This document shows positions 22,701 through 36,828 of a DNA stretch of 64,000 bases, one piece after another. Location: positions 2,979,001 to 3,043,000 of the forward strand of contig CALNXK010000037.1 in assembly GCA_942486035.1 (NCBI GenBank), in the 5' to 3' direction. The DNA is from Porites lobata (taxonomy: Eukaryota > Cnidaria > Anthozoa > Scleractinia > Poritidae). Position numbers and translations under genes: made by a program. The notes under the pieces were generated by a model that did no database searches, was not told the origin of the DNA, and saw only the letters and a list, made by a program, of their open reading frames with translations. Numbering within the stretch: the first letter of the stretch is position 1; every line of letters begins with the position of its first letter.

Positions 22701-25700
22701 AATGCGCTGATCGTTCCCAGGATAATGAAACCTAAGTCTATTTATGCACCGGCAATCTAACTCCGCTTGATTCAAGGGATCGGAAAAATGTGCCATAAAT
22801 ATCGAAGTCAGCATCCTTTGTCCCTCAGTTGTGATACGTTTAAAGCGGTGGGCTGGATTCACGAACGCATCCCGGAAGTGAAAATAAATTATCCGTTGTA
22901 AGAAAAACTTAAATTTAAGAGACTGGGCATGCGCAATCCTTGAAAAAGAAAACAGCGACCTCTTTTTATGCTTGTATTGCCGCGATGCATAAGCGCTCGA
23001 AAATACCCGTATGTCGAGCTTTCGTCTGTGCGAAAACACGAAATTTCGTTTACTAATGTTTGTAGAGGAATAATTGCCGAAGTTTCATTGTAAAATTTCG
23101 GCGAATTTTCTCGAGAATTAATGGTGGAGCGAAATTCGGCGAATTTCGTTCTCATTCTTTCTTCACAGTACTGTAAGAAAATCCAAGTCTACCTTACTGA
23201 TAAAGTAGGCATAGGATATTGTTGTATAAAGGACATCGTTAAGAAATGTCCTGAATATTCTCCTAAGTTATATCTTAAGATATATCTTAGGTAGCTTTGA
23301 TTTATATATCTTGGTCCATTTTTCCATTTTAATAGTTCCTGCAATTATACAATCTTCCTAAACTCGTTTTCATTCTTCAAAAATTAAAAGAATTTTTTTT
23401 TATCTCCACTGTTAATTTCAATTCAATTGAATTCGAAATAAATTGATTCACGAAACTTCTAAATTTCAAAACCTCCGCGTTAAAAAAATAAAGGGCGATA
23501 CAAGCTAGCTTGAAAAACAACCATGCTTCTATCAAATTGTTGCATTGTAATCATGACAATTATTGTTCATCAGTATCGGAATTTGAAGAGAAGTTTTATG
23601 GAGTAATTGTTCGTTTGTTCGCAATCCATTCTTGCCATTCTTTTAGTCTAACACTAACTGAAATCTCCGACTGAAGACTCGATTTAAGTTTAAATGATGA
23701 AAAGTGAAAAAAAACCAAAAATGTTTGAAAAGTTTTCAAGTTTGAACGTTGAATAAACTTTAAAAAATATTTTCTAAAAAAGTGAAAACTGAAGTGGCGA
23801 TCAGAAAACTGATTAAAGTCATGATCGAAAGAGAGAGCACCAAGAGAAATTAGATTTTGAGTAAAAGATTGAAACTCAAAGAAGTGGAAGAATATTTGAA
23901 AATAAAAAACGTAGCTTAATATCAGTCGAGAAAAAAACCGAAAATATGAGACAAAAATGAACTTCGAAGTTTGTCTTGTGATCGCCCGATGCCCTCTAAT
24001 CTGTATTAAATTTTTCCCACTTCTACTCATCAATCGCCATGCATTGGAAAGCAAAATTTAGAAGTTAAAATAATGAACCCAATGTGGCAAAAATTGATGC
24101 ACGCCTAGTCTGTTTTTCCTTTTTTTCGTAGGACTTCAGTAGCAAGAAAGAAATAACCACACAAACGACGTATATAAGGTAAGTCAATTTTATTTTCCTG
24201 GCTGTACGCTGTATCACGAACAATGAACAAAGAAAATGTGAATATCGGTATTTATGTCTCATTTCTCCTGTTCACTCCAAGAATCAAGCTGGCAATCACG
24301 GTCGTATCATGACCCCACACGGCTTCAAATAGTTTGGATTGGCCTGCCAATGTGCATCAGCCCTTTTCCGAGAAAACTACCGAATGAGTGATGACCTATC
24401 TGTTGCCCAAAAGCATTACTAGGAAAGCGAATACGGTAGAAAACAATATCTTAAGAATTGTAGACTGTAGTTCAGCGTCTAAATATAAACTGCTCATAAA
24501 CTGTTCCAGAAAATGTTCCAAGATATTGGGGCTCTGAGAGCCTTTTAAACAGAATCCGCCTCACTCAAAATGTTTGCATTTTGGATTCTTTCATTCCAGT
24601 CACTCATCAGAAAAGTGCCCAACATTATTGGGCTGAATTAAATGAAAACTGATTGGAAGAGATGAAATGATTGGTTGGAAGAGATGAAATTAAAGTGTAT
24701 TGACGCATTCCCTTTTGCGAGTCGGTTGTAACTTTTTTCAAATGTTATAAAAATAAAGAATTCTTTTAGCATATTAATTTTACCTTTGAGAGGTATTAAA
24801 ATTGATGCATGCATAACCCACTTTCGCCGACGGAATTAAACTGCATTGTTTTTGGTTTTAATTAGTCACCTAAACTTTCTTTTCGAGGCCTGAAAGAATT
24901 TTTATCACAACTTCATATTCTAAGCTTTTCACAAATCAGCAAATCAACAGTCAAGATCAACGAACTTAACATTCAAATTAAATTTTTATCCTTCTGTTTT
25001 CGATACTGCGAGGACGTTTGAGTCTTAAAATGTAAAAAACCAAACGAACATAATATACTCATCTGTTTTTCGAATAGATTCTGCCTCTCGTGCACAGTGC
25101 ATGGAGCGGGAATATGTTGTGAGTCCCATCAGCTTTATATTACTTCGGTTTGCCTGACATAAAAAAGATAAGTTAAACTTAATTTGTTAAAAGTTCCTTC
25201 CCCAGTCTTTCAGTAACATGCAAATTCATAGATTTTCCCGCTGTTGCACGGAAACAAACCACATCGACATCGAAACAGCAATGAATAGATCTATTCCTGG
25301 TAGAAATAGAGGAGGATAAAGCGCTTTTGAGTTTCTTCAGTTTGGTCGATGCATGTATCACTCTATTTTCTAACACTAAATAAAGAAAGGTCCATAACCA
25401 AAATCAGTGAAGTGTTATCATTACGTGGCACAAACAGAGACGCCACGCCAAAGGGTTTCCACATCTAATTTTGGTTGCCCCGCGCAAGACAACTTGATTC
25501 TGCGAAGGAAATTAACAGTAGTCTTAGAGACATTCTCAATGTTGAAGGAAGGAGAACACAAATGAATTAGTTTTGTGAATGACATCAATACTGTTTTTGC
25601 TCCAGCAGGTTATCAATAAATATATAAAAATCTTATATATTCGAATACAGGCTTGTCGTTAGTCTCCATCCACTTAGTGATATCTTTGCTATTGACGAGA

Positions 25701-27240
25701 TAAAAGCAGAAATGAAATGAAGAGAACAAACCTGCTGTCGCCTGCGAAATCCAAATGCGCGACAGAAACCAGAGATTTATTTCCCCTTTCCAGCAACACA
25801 GCAACGAAGGTCGTGTATAGGTGTGTCCCATGGATTTTATACCCCTCAGGTAAATTTATTCATCTCAGTCAAGAAACATTTTTCACATATCTCAGTGGAA
25901 ACCGACCTTTTGCAAAAAGGTGATTTCTCCAATTGTTTTCAAGAAAGTCGTTGTGCTGTAAGTCAACTAGAGTGTTACTCAGCTGCTTATTATTCAAAGA
26001 CGCCTTGATAATGTTTTCTGCTCCTCCAAATAAGTGCATTTGTAATTAATCAATCCATAAGACTTAAATTCTACGTCGCTCAAACAGAAGGTTGCAAGAG
26101 CATTAACTTTTGTTTTACTCTGTGTAACTTATTTAACCTCGGTTAACTCAACTTAACTTTCAGAATTTAGTTTCGTCTGTGGCGCAGGCTATAAGGTTTT
26201 TATAGAAGACGAATTTTTTAAGGTTCGTGGTCTGCAGTCTAGATTGCATTGCTTTACTAGTTTTGTGTTATTCGATTCGTTTTTCACGCACCTAGAGGGA
26301 CATCCTTGGTGTAAAAACCTGTGAAGTTTTTCTTTGTTTTCTAACTATAATTTTCCTTGGCTCTACTGTGTTGAATTCTCACAGGCTTCTTTGTATGAAT
26401 TGTTTCACGTCACTCGTGAGGTTCACAGGTTTTTGTACCGAATATATATGAGCCCACCTTGATCAATGTATGACATTACAACGTGGTTGCCTCAAAAGAC
26501 GACGCATTGCACTTCGGACAAATGACAGTAATGAGGTGAGAGCAGGCGGTAAAATCTTTTGTTTCTTATTTTTCAGTTATTGTTGGTCGTCTTTGTTCCC
26601 AGCCAGGCCTCTTCCCTGTCTAAGGGTTTGTTCAATTGACTGTATTACGGAATTAAGACTAAATAGAATAAACTCTAGAAATCACTTGTGACTCGGGTCC
26701 TCTCTTGACCACACCCAGTGATTTTAGTCCTTCTTTGACATAGGATAAAATTAGTTGTAAACGGTGTTCTATAAAAGTTTATTGCCTTAGTAATTTGACT
26801 TCAAATCTAGAGTAGGTGAGTGCCTTCTCTTGCCTCTTGCTGCTCATTCCTTGTCAACAAAAAAACTGTAAACTTTTCGGAATTTTCATCTCATGTGTTT
26901 CAAACAAAGAACGTTCAAGGAAAGGGAAGCAAATTTTTAAAAGTGTTTCAAGGTTTTCTGGGGGATCCAGGTATTTTTTTCAGAAGTGTCTATTTTTGGC
27001 CACATTGACGTCAACAGAAAAAAAAAAAAAAAAAAAAAACAGCAAAAGGGTAAAAGAAAATCAGCCTCCCTTTTTTCCCCATTCTGCCCCTATGGCCCCA
27101 CCCCCACCCCTGTAAAACGGGGTGACTTCCGCGCTTCCGCGCTCGTTTCCAGTCCAAATCGACTAAGCGGTCTGTGTGCGCAGGCTCGCGAGTGGTAAGA
27201 TATTTTCGAATGATTCAGAAATATCAATTTATCATTGCAA
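19750..27240. other. No recognisable gene
   Basis: I see no exon series or RNA gene here. Short open frames are AT-rich chance frames. Minor features are a locally duplicated segment (20360-20410 and 20680-20730), AT-rich low-complexity DNA near 20900-21000, a palindromic NRF1-like GGGCATGCGCAATC near 22924-22937 in a CpG-richer patch, and a purine-rich stretch at 23690-23960. Confidence 0.5.
27017..27040 (+). repeat. Poly(A) run upstream of the kinesin gene
   Basis: A run of about 23 A residues is followed by C/T-rich and GC-richer DNA up to the kinesin start codon at 27304. The CpG content rises at 27115-27200 (GACTTCCGCGCTTCCGCGC), so the kinesin promoter or 5' UTR probably lies there. 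No TATA box at a convincing distance is visible. Confidence 0.5.
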
Positions 27241-27303
27241 GCTTTGATTTGGCGATGAAACCCTCAAAAATGGCTTAAAGGAAGGGATATAGGACGATTT
27301 AAT

Positions 27304-30300
27304 ATGGCTTCGGTCAAAGTAGCAGTCAGAGTGCGGCCCCTTAATAAAAGGTGAGGAAAATATTTTCGTTCTAAGTTATATTGTCGTTCGTGGCAGAGCC
27401 GGCGAAATCGAATGCCTCGCTTTGTAAAAATCGGTTAAATGTCTTCTTTGAATCGTCCAGGGAACGCGATATGGCCGCAAAAGTTTGCATTCATATGGAA
27501 GGGAAGAAAACTACAATCACTAGTCCCGCCGTAAGTGATTTGAGAAATTTTTCGTCCATTTTACGTAGGTGGACAGTTGCTTCTTTGCTGCAATCTTGTA
27601 AAATTACGGTAGTCTATGAAGTCTATAAAAATTCTCTCATTTTTTTAGGGAGAAGACAAGGACTTTTCATATGATTTTTCCTACTGGTCCGCCGATAGCT
27701 CAGACCGGCATTTCGCCTCGCAGGAACAGGTGATTTTTTTGAGAATTTAGCTTCCTTTTAAATACAATTTTAAATCCAGACCGAAGATATTTTCGTGCAG
27801 TTGGCGATTCGTACGTCATTGTGAATATGTAATCAGTTATTGAAATTTTATACACAGTCTCACGTAGATTTGCTAGCAATGGGTATTCTTGACCCCAGAG
27901 TGATCCACACTTGTTTTTAATCCACTGAAAAATTTCTAGCAACAGTGGTGTAAGCTAATGTTTTGTTTTCGAATTTTTTCAAAGGCTGCAACTCACTGGC
28001 CATCGTTTATTTTGGGATCCTATTTCCGTTTTCTATATGTTACATTTGTCTGCTTTTTTATAACCTTATATTCATTTGTTTTGCAAGCCAAATTTAAAAT
28101 AACACTGATCAAACTATATATAAGCCTTTTGGCAATCTATAAGATTGAATCGTAACAATGAAAAATCAATTTTCCTTTAAATTTATTGCTGTTATTTCAT
28201 GTGGAATCAGAGTTGAACCTTCAGTTTAAAAAACACTGATTAATTCGTTCTTTAGACATAAATTAAAATTATACCGCCCTTTATGAATGTCTTGATGATG
28301 TTTTGATTTTGTAGTGCTAAATCTGTTTCACGATCTGGTAACAGTTTGATTTCACGTAAAGTATAAATTCAAATTTATTGTTTACTTCAATAGTGATTAC
28401 AGATTGTTCACTGCATGCATGAGAATCATAAATCAAAAGAGAACAAAATGTAAATAATTCTGTTTGTATAAATGTTTTATGTTGTTAACCATCCTTGAAA
28501 TTAAAAGCCAATCATGCACAGATATTTGTAAAAACATAACCCACTTCAAATGACAATCAGAAAGTACAATGTTTATATAATCAGAATTACAGAGCTTGTC
28601 TTAATAGAGAAGCATAAATACTGGACTGTTGTCTCTTTAACATTGTACTGGGTTTTACGTAATTATACTTCTGCTGTTTGGTAAAATCATGTCATTAGTT
28701 CATGTTAACAACCATGTTCGTTGTCATAAAATGTAAAAAAGTGCTCACAAATTAAACAGATTTTGTGGTCTGTTAAATCAAAAGTTCTCTGAATTGCTCT
28801 TGGAAGTGAGCAAACGATAATGTTTCACTGGACAAATTTTTCAGTCAACTCTTTTTAATACAAAATTGATTGGACCAGCTCTGACTGTCCATCTTTGAAA
28901 AGTGTCTGCCTAATATTATACCGTAAACTGTCTCTTATGAAACCCATCACCAGTATAAGCATGTGGGGAAGGTTCCAGCAAGCAAGTAGGGAAGACATAG
29001 TTATTCAGAGGGTCAAAGGCAGTGCTGGGAGCAAAACGGCCAAACGAGCTGCACGCAAATGGCAACATTAACGAATTGAATTGACCTATTACTCAGGTCC
29101 TCCGGGCTCTAGGACTGCCCTGCATATGATTAGAGAGAAAGATTTATGGCCAGCATTGTCATTTTTTTAGCATCACAAGGGACAGAGACAGTTGACTGTT
29201 AATGCCCAGAAACAAAATTAATTTGAAAATTTCAAACATCCTACCTCACAGTCACTTGACAATCCTGATGCTAATGACAGCAAATAATTAAAAGGACAAG
29301 GTTTAACATCTTTACCAGGCCAAAGTCTGATGGACTGAATCATGATCCTGTTCTGCTGATTTTTAGGTGTTTGAGGATTTGGGAAATGATGTAATTCAGG
29401 CAGCATTTGAAGGCTACAATGCTTGTATATTTGCTTATGGTCAGACTGGGGCTGGCAAGTCATATAGCATGATGGGACAGGATGTAAGTATTCATAACTT
29501 CAGTGTTCTTACCAGACCGCAGTATTGCGGCATTGCGGCATTGTCACACTTTTTTGGGAAATGCCACACTATAATTAGCCTAAGGAGTCCCAAGGGTACA
29601 AAAAAGGGAAGGGAAAACACCTAGTACAAAATGTATGTAAACGTACCTACACATACAGTGTATACATTTCCTTACAACGTAAGCCAAAATTTAATTGGTT
29701 ATGGCGTGTTTAGAAAACATCCATCATTATCGAAGACTCAGAGCTGTGAAAACATTGAGTTAACTGTATCTAAAAATTGTGACCTGCTTTTCTCTCCCAT
29801 GATCCCCTGTTAGCTTCTCTATGGGTCCTATATATCCCAGCATATGAAATCCTGGTAAGAACACTGTAACTTTATACAATGTACAATTATCCGGAAAAAA
29901 GTAAAAGTAAAAAGGTATGTCATGCGCATACTGCTGCTTTAAGATAAATTCAGAGTGCTATTGCCTTTATCAATGCACAAAATGCTCTTGCAGTGAGTTG
30001 TTAGGAAGACAAGAGTGAGCACTACCCATTTGGTTATTGTTGCAGGCATAACGTTAAAACTTAAGAAAAGTTTGCTCAAGTTTTTTAAGTTTCAATCCAT
30101 GATATCCATCTTTGCCATCTGTAACAATAGATGACAGGAAGTATTTAATGCCTTAATATCTTTAAATTGATTATTAATAACAAAATTATCTGGATGTCCA
30201 TTATTTTAAAAATTTTGCATGACATGGGTTACTGTGGTAAAAGGAGTTTATATTAAGAAAAATTATGTATCTTTAATCCGAACCGAAAGAAGGTTATGAC

Positions 30301-33300
30301 TAGAACTGAACAACATAAGCTACAAGGCGAGAGAATAAATCACAAGATTATGCAATCGAGGAGCACTTGTAATCCCCTAGAGAGGGTCATACGATCACGA
30401 TCTTAATCAACGAATCACTTTACATGATTATTTCTCCAACAGTTTGCACGAGAGTTAAGTATTAAAGTTGTTGACATTCATGCTGAGTGTCAGCATACTA
30501 CATGACAAAATATAGACCAACCATTTATTTATTGAACTTGAAGTGTCTTCAAATGAAACCTCTCTGAAGTTTTATATTCAAACTGGGTTGCAAATAATAC
30601 CTGTAGTGGAACCTCTATAATGTGACTAAGGGCTAAGGGACCAGCAAAATATGACTGTTCGTTAATTATAATGAGGTTTCATTATATTGAGGTTCTTAAC
30701 TTTGAACCATATATTTTGCTAATTACTGAGGTCAAGAATATCATCGTTATATAGGCATTATTTTGTTAAATCAAGGTCTCACTGTAATGACATTTTTATT
30801 TTACATCAACAATCCATGTGAAACAGTAATTATAACATATTTCTTTGTTTGATGTTGAACTTTATTTTAGACTGCACCCGGGCTTATACCAAGAATATGT
30901 CAGGTATGAACTAACTACACATTTTTTTGTTATAATTATGTTATATTTTATTATGGTCCTAATTAACTTAGAGGGGAACATCAGGAGGTGATGACATTGT
31001 AACACCACAAGGATGAATCAACGATTGCTGCAATGCTGTGTTATACAAATACCCCATGAAAAACTGTCCACCATGGCACAATTACCATACACCTGTAAAA
31101 CCCAATGTCTTCTCTCAGTAAAACAGTTCTGTTGTTAAGTACAGTGCACTGTATTTCCATCCTGAAAATAATGTTGATGCAGTGTAATACAGTCAAAGGT
31201 CTTTTAATTAGACACCCTCTGGAAGCTAAAAAAGTTTCCACAACAGTCAACTGGAGCTTGCTGCTTGTAGAGCTGTTCTCTTATGAGATTATCCATGGAG
31301 AGAGCTTAGACTGTACATGTAGTTTATCCTTAATACTTTTTTCTGCTAGGGCCTGTATTCACGCATGGAGTCCAGTGGTGATGACAAAACTGAGTTTAGA
31401 ACTGAAGTCAGGTAATGAGTATGTTGTCATTAATTCTGACCTGAATAATTATGTGCAAAATTATTTGTTCTCAGTCTGGTGTGAAAACCCAGTTAGTAGT
31501 ACTGTACATGTATTTTAAATAATTATTTATTATTGCTGATAGTTATCTAGAAATATACAATGAAAGAGTCGGAGATCTCCTGCGACCAGCAAAAGGAAAG
31601 GACAAATACACTCTCAAAGTGAGAGAGCATCCTAAGGAGGGGCCTTATGTACAAGGTGCGTGTTTTGCTGAGTTATTTTTTTAGTAACACTTTCAGTTCC
31701 AGTACCTTACCAGTACAAGAAAAAAACTTGAATTCCTGAGCTTGTCCTTTGGGCAAGCAGCTCTCACATTTTGCTCATCCTGGACCACTTCTTGCTTGTC
31801 GTTCTTAATGATTTTATTCTAGTAGATGACTTGCCTGTACCAGTTGCCCATTGGGTTAGTAAGCTTTAAAGGTTACTTGCCCAGCTGAAAATCTACTTGT
31901 CCTGGACTACTGGAGGGGACCTTTTTTGAGCCTTGCCATACTAAAGTACATGTAATGCATCTGGACTTCAGAGCTGGAGCTAGTATGCATGCTAGGCATT
32001 GGAGGAGGAATAGGAATTTGAGCCCATGAGAAGGAAGAAGGGCATGCCAATTCACTTCCTCTTCTCTTTCTAATGCCCTCTGCACAGGCTAAGCTAGAGC
32101 TTGCGGTTCTATCTCCTCTACACCAAGCTTTTATCCTTTAAGCCCCAATATTCAATACAAATTCTCCAAACTGATCTCTATACATTTCCTATCAAAGTAT
32201 TTTCTCTTAGGTGATCATTTAATTAATTCTCATAACCTCATCTCATGATAATGTATGGGTATCGTTAGGAGAAAATTGCTGTTGGTCTCTATTGGGATGC
32301 CTATAAGGGACATACAGTACTTCAATGTTGAGGGTAACTGTCTGTTGAGCTGCCATCCTATCCAGTGGGGAGTGCTTTATGATACAGAAACCAGGATCAT
32401 CTACAGCCACATGCTCCTGCAATGTGTTGGTCCAGAAAATGATTTTATCCATTCCTTCCCATGGAGGGTTTACTGTTTTATGGATCCATACTTTCCTTTT
32501 AACATTAGACCCTCTGATAACCTCCTTAGAATTTCTTATAATCTTCCTTGGTGTAGGCATGGATACTTTCTGGAACCAAGCATTGGCTCAAAGTGCACCT
32601 TTACCTTTAACAAGGCAGTTTTAACTGTGTCGTTTGTGGGTAAAATCCCATGTATTGTGACTATTGTGAGGATAGGTGTCCTGTGCTTTCTTGTTTTTAT
32701 AATAAAATGCTGTTCTTGTCCCAGATGGGCGGAGTTTGGGTACCCTGTTTCAAACCAAAATAATGTGATTTTTCCCACCCTCACTTCAAATCTCAATCAA
32801 AATATTTTGATACCTTACATGTAGGGGTAGTGGTATGTCAGTGTATGCTGTTCCAAAACTGCTGAACAGTGTAGTCTGCATCAACACTTCAAAAACGTGG
32901 CGTATTTTGAATTTTCAAGTCATAGTACTTAATGTAGAAGTTTGTAATATGTATTACAGATTTGACAAAGCATGTGGTGAAGGACTATGAAGGCATTGAG
33001 AATCTCATGGATGAAGGCAACACAAACAGGTGAGAAATTAGCAAGCCAGCTTGTACATGTAAAGGAATTGCTTCAATCGCTAGGATCACTGAAGCAATAC
33101 TGATAAAGTTTACAATGTTTCAAACAACTCTTCAATGATTGTGGCAGTGGTTGACACTGCAGTAATGAATTAGACTTTTTTGCTATCTCAAGTTTGGTTA
33201 ATCCACTTGATTGTTGCTGGGATCCCTCAGTTTCCTGGGTTTTTTTCAGTGATCACTATAGCATCATGTTGAAACCAGCCTTTACTGTATAGTATGTACA

Positions 33301-33866
33301 GCTTACTGTTAGTAAAGTATATATATATATATATACGTGTAATAAAGTGGCTAAAGCCGTTAAACAATGCACAAGTGACTGCAAACAACGCAACCAAGAA
33401 CTATATCGGACTGACAGAAGGGACGTTTAAACAAAGATTTTCACAACACAAAGCGACATTTAAACACAGGAAATACACGAACAGCACCGAACTCTCCAAA
33501 TACATCTGGAAACTACGTGACAATAATCAAGACTTCAACATCAAATGGACTATAATCAGCCGTGCAAGACCCTACAACAACATTTCTAAACGATGCGACT
33601 TATGCTTAACAGAGAAACTAATGATCATTACTGCAAACCCCGACAGAATCCTAGATAAAAGATCAGAACTGATTTCCAAGTGCCGCCACGAAAACAAGTT
33701 TTACCTTAGGAACAATTGACTCAAAAACAACACTCTATTAGTTTTTCCTCACACCTAATTGTAATTAGAACCGCACTGCCCTGCTTTTTGTAATCAATAG
33801 ACACGTGTATATATATAACTTGATAGGTTTATTCTCCATTAAATACTGTCTGATGAGTGCGTGAGC

Positions 33867-33914
<48 letters not shown>

Positions 33915-36828
33915 ATATATATATATATATATATATATAAAAACAAACAAATTAACAACAACAACGACTTTTTCCCAAACATGCCGCACAAAGCATCTGT
34001 CCTGCATTATAATAATTTTCTTTTCTTTGAGTCTGTGTGTGGGTAGTTCAGAAAAGTTTGCTCAATGTGCTCATGGTTCTCATCCAGATTCTCTTATTTC
34101 AATATTTCAGGACGGTAGCATCTACCAACATGAATGATGTGAGCAGTCGATCCCATGCAATATTCACCATATTATTCACACAGGTTAGTTTTTTAGTGAC
34201 AGCATGGTGGAGTGGTGATCACAGCACCTGTCTTGCCAGTCCTGAGTTCGAGTCCTAATCTCTGACCAATTGCTGGATGTGCATGGTTTCTCAGCTGCCT
34301 GAAATAAAATATTGAATGAACAACAGCTTTCATGATCTGACATTAATTTAGGGTTTTATAGGAAACCTGAATTCCAGCTTATTGTACTTTGGTCATGGGC
34401 TATAACGTTTAGCTTGCCTGTGGCCATTGCTCGCCTGATTGTGTTCGCTAAATGATTGAGCTACAAGATGAATTGCCTAGACCCTTTCTCATCAAGCATT
34501 CTTTGCAAGTTTCAATATACTCATTATCAGAAAGAAAGTCTTATATGATGTGTACTTGTCCTGGACAAGTAGGTGCATGGCGTTTTTTGAGCCCTGTCAA
34601 ATCTTATTTGAATTTGTAAATCTGGCCTTTTCTATTTTCTTTGACTGTGTGCATGGCAGTGCATAAATTGGGAATACATGCTAATGTGTTGAATGTTTGG
34701 ACTGCTTAATTGTAGGCCAAGTTCTATACTGATATGCCAAGTGAGACTGTTAGTAAGATTCACCTTGTTGACCTGGCTGGAAGGTTAGTTAACTTGTTTA
34801 AATACAGTTGAAACTTTATACTGCTCAATATTATCCAACATTGTTGGATAGAATCAGTTCCATTTTAAGGCATTCTGAAAAACAGGAGAATAAAACACTA
34901 TTGAGGCTATACATGTTGATGCAGATCTGACTTGAGATGTTTACTGTGCAATGTTACTGTCTCATATAATTTATTATGTGCAAGATATTAAATGCTGCCA
35001 GTGATAAATACAGTGTATGTAAATAACAAAATAAATTAACAAATACATTATACATCTTTCCTTTAAAGCGAGAGAGCAAACTCTACTGGTGCAACAGGAA
35101 GCAGATTAAAAGAAGGAGCCAACATCAATAAATCTCTGGTCACATTAGGAACAGTTATCTCAGCACTTGGTATTATAATTATATTGAATTCACACTCAGA
35201 TAGATTCTATTTTTTTGAGCACTTTGTAAGAACAATGTGTGAACGATGTCTGTGGGTATTACATATCTTGCCATAGTACTGAATGCAGGTGTGCTACCAA
35301 TTTTTCCACTCCAAAATTGCTTCTAAACACATGTGCAATTTAAATATTTACTTGGAAGTATTAACATCATGGTATCTCCTTTGTAGATTATTTACGTGGA
35401 AGTTACAGCTTTCCTGCTGTAAACGTGTTTCCTTGAATAAGCGCCCACACTCTAATAAGTGCCCTCTCCCAAACAAGCACCCACCCTCAAGGCCATTATA
35501 TCAAGTAAATGCCCCCCTCGAATAAGCGCCCCACTCGCCTTCCCCTCACTTTCTTAAATAGTAGGGATACAATGAAAAGCAGCTTCAATTCTATTGCCAC
35601 TTTATTTTTAACATTTTAGGTGTTGACTTCAGCGGAATCAGTATGGGAGAATACAATGTAGCTTCTCTGCCATTAAGTCACTTCTAGTTATTTCTGTATC
35701 CCTGTGCGCGCTTGTAGAGTTCCTTTGTGTGCGTTATCTCTTCTTCTAATTTTTACCCTATTGCCCACGCTCTCAGTAATGCTGTAAACTTCCCAGGAAC
35801 AACTAGACCATTCTTTAATTCATTTAAGGAAAAAAAATTAAGTTCCCCCCTTGAGTAATTGCCCTCCTTTGAATAAGTGCCCAGGTGCTTATTCGGGGAA
35901 ATATGGTATATCATGGTCAGGGTTAATCATTGAAGAATAAAGGGCAGCTTTTTGGGACAGAATATTTCCAGGTGAAATCATTACATGCAAAGTATACAAG
36001 AAGAATATGGGAAAAACCTGGGAACTTACTCTTTCTGAAATAAATCCAGGAGCACTCTAATTCCCTGCTTCTTATTATACAAAAATGGGTACTCCTGCAT
36101 CACTTAGAATATATAGGATAAAAAATTGTCATTATTTTTAGTTAAGCTTGTCTTTGTTTGGTAATTATTCCTTTTGCTTTATTGTAGCTGAAGCAAGTGA
36201 AAATGCCATCATCAAAGATGCCAAGAAGAAGCTCTTTATTCCTTATCGCAACTCAGTGTTGACATGGTTACTCAAAGACAGCTTAGGAGGAAATGCTAAA
36301 ACAATCATGATAGCAGGTAGAAAAGAAGTTCGTTGTTACTCAGTCCAGCGAAAAATAATTCCTTCACCATAACATTGCCAGTGAATCGGTTTTTGAAGAC
36401 CTGCTCCTAATGGCCGTTTTTACACTAGAGACGTTAAACTAAAAAGTCATCGAGAATTATTTAACTGAGACGTAAAATTAAAGCCGACTCATTCATAACC
36501 AAGAAAAACAAAAACAGAAAAAAAAACAAACAACAACAACAACAAAAAACAACGTCAACAACCAGAAAATGGTAAGAAAAAAAATATAAGAAGAATTGGC
36601 ATATTAGTATAAGATAGGTAGCCAGTTTGTTAGACGGACTTTCCCTTTCATTTAACTCATCTGCAGTTGGCACAGTCTAAGATAAGAGGCACTTCAACAA
36701 ACTGAAACTGTTATGTTTTGTTTCCTTTAGCTATTTCACCGGCTGATGTCAATTATGCAGAGACTCTAAGTACTTTACGCTACGCCAACAGAGCCAAGAA
36801 TATCATCAATAAACCCACTGTTAATGAG
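27304..36828 (+). CDS. KIF16B: KIF16B-like exons 1-13: motor domain
   Basis: Coding exons: 27304-27350, 27461-27530, 27649-27729, 29367-29483, 30871-30903, 31350-31411, 31543-31655, 32960-33029, 34111-34183, 34716-34783, 35069-35169, 36188-36316, 36731-36828. They encode residues 1-354. Visible ATPase motifs are the P-loop GQTGAGKS (91-98), switch I NDVSSRSH (206-213) and switch II DLAGSE (241-246). The microtubule-binding loop 12 region carries the short lysine-rich stretch KDAKKK typical of kinesin-3. The domain ends in LRYANRAKNIINKP, the usual end of the kinesin core. All catalytic motifs are intact, so the motor should be active. Confidence 0.93.

Noticed and set aside
22677..23155. Overlapping minus-strand open frames of 120 and 88 codons
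   Set aside because: Basic, low-information sequence in a CpG-richer patch with short inverted repeats; no domain or splice support.
23596..24054. 152-codon Phe/Ser-rich minus-strand frame
   Set aside because: Complement of a purine-rich stretch; composition explains the lack of stops.
32255..32824. 189-codon plus-strand open frame in kinesin intron 7
   Set aside because: It overlaps a MITE and a SINE-like fragment and has no recognisable protein features; the antisense frames are equally long, as expected for chance.
34197..34270. Possible tRNA gene
   Set aside because: Only internal promoter-like boxes are visible; the stems do not fold, so it fits a SINE head.
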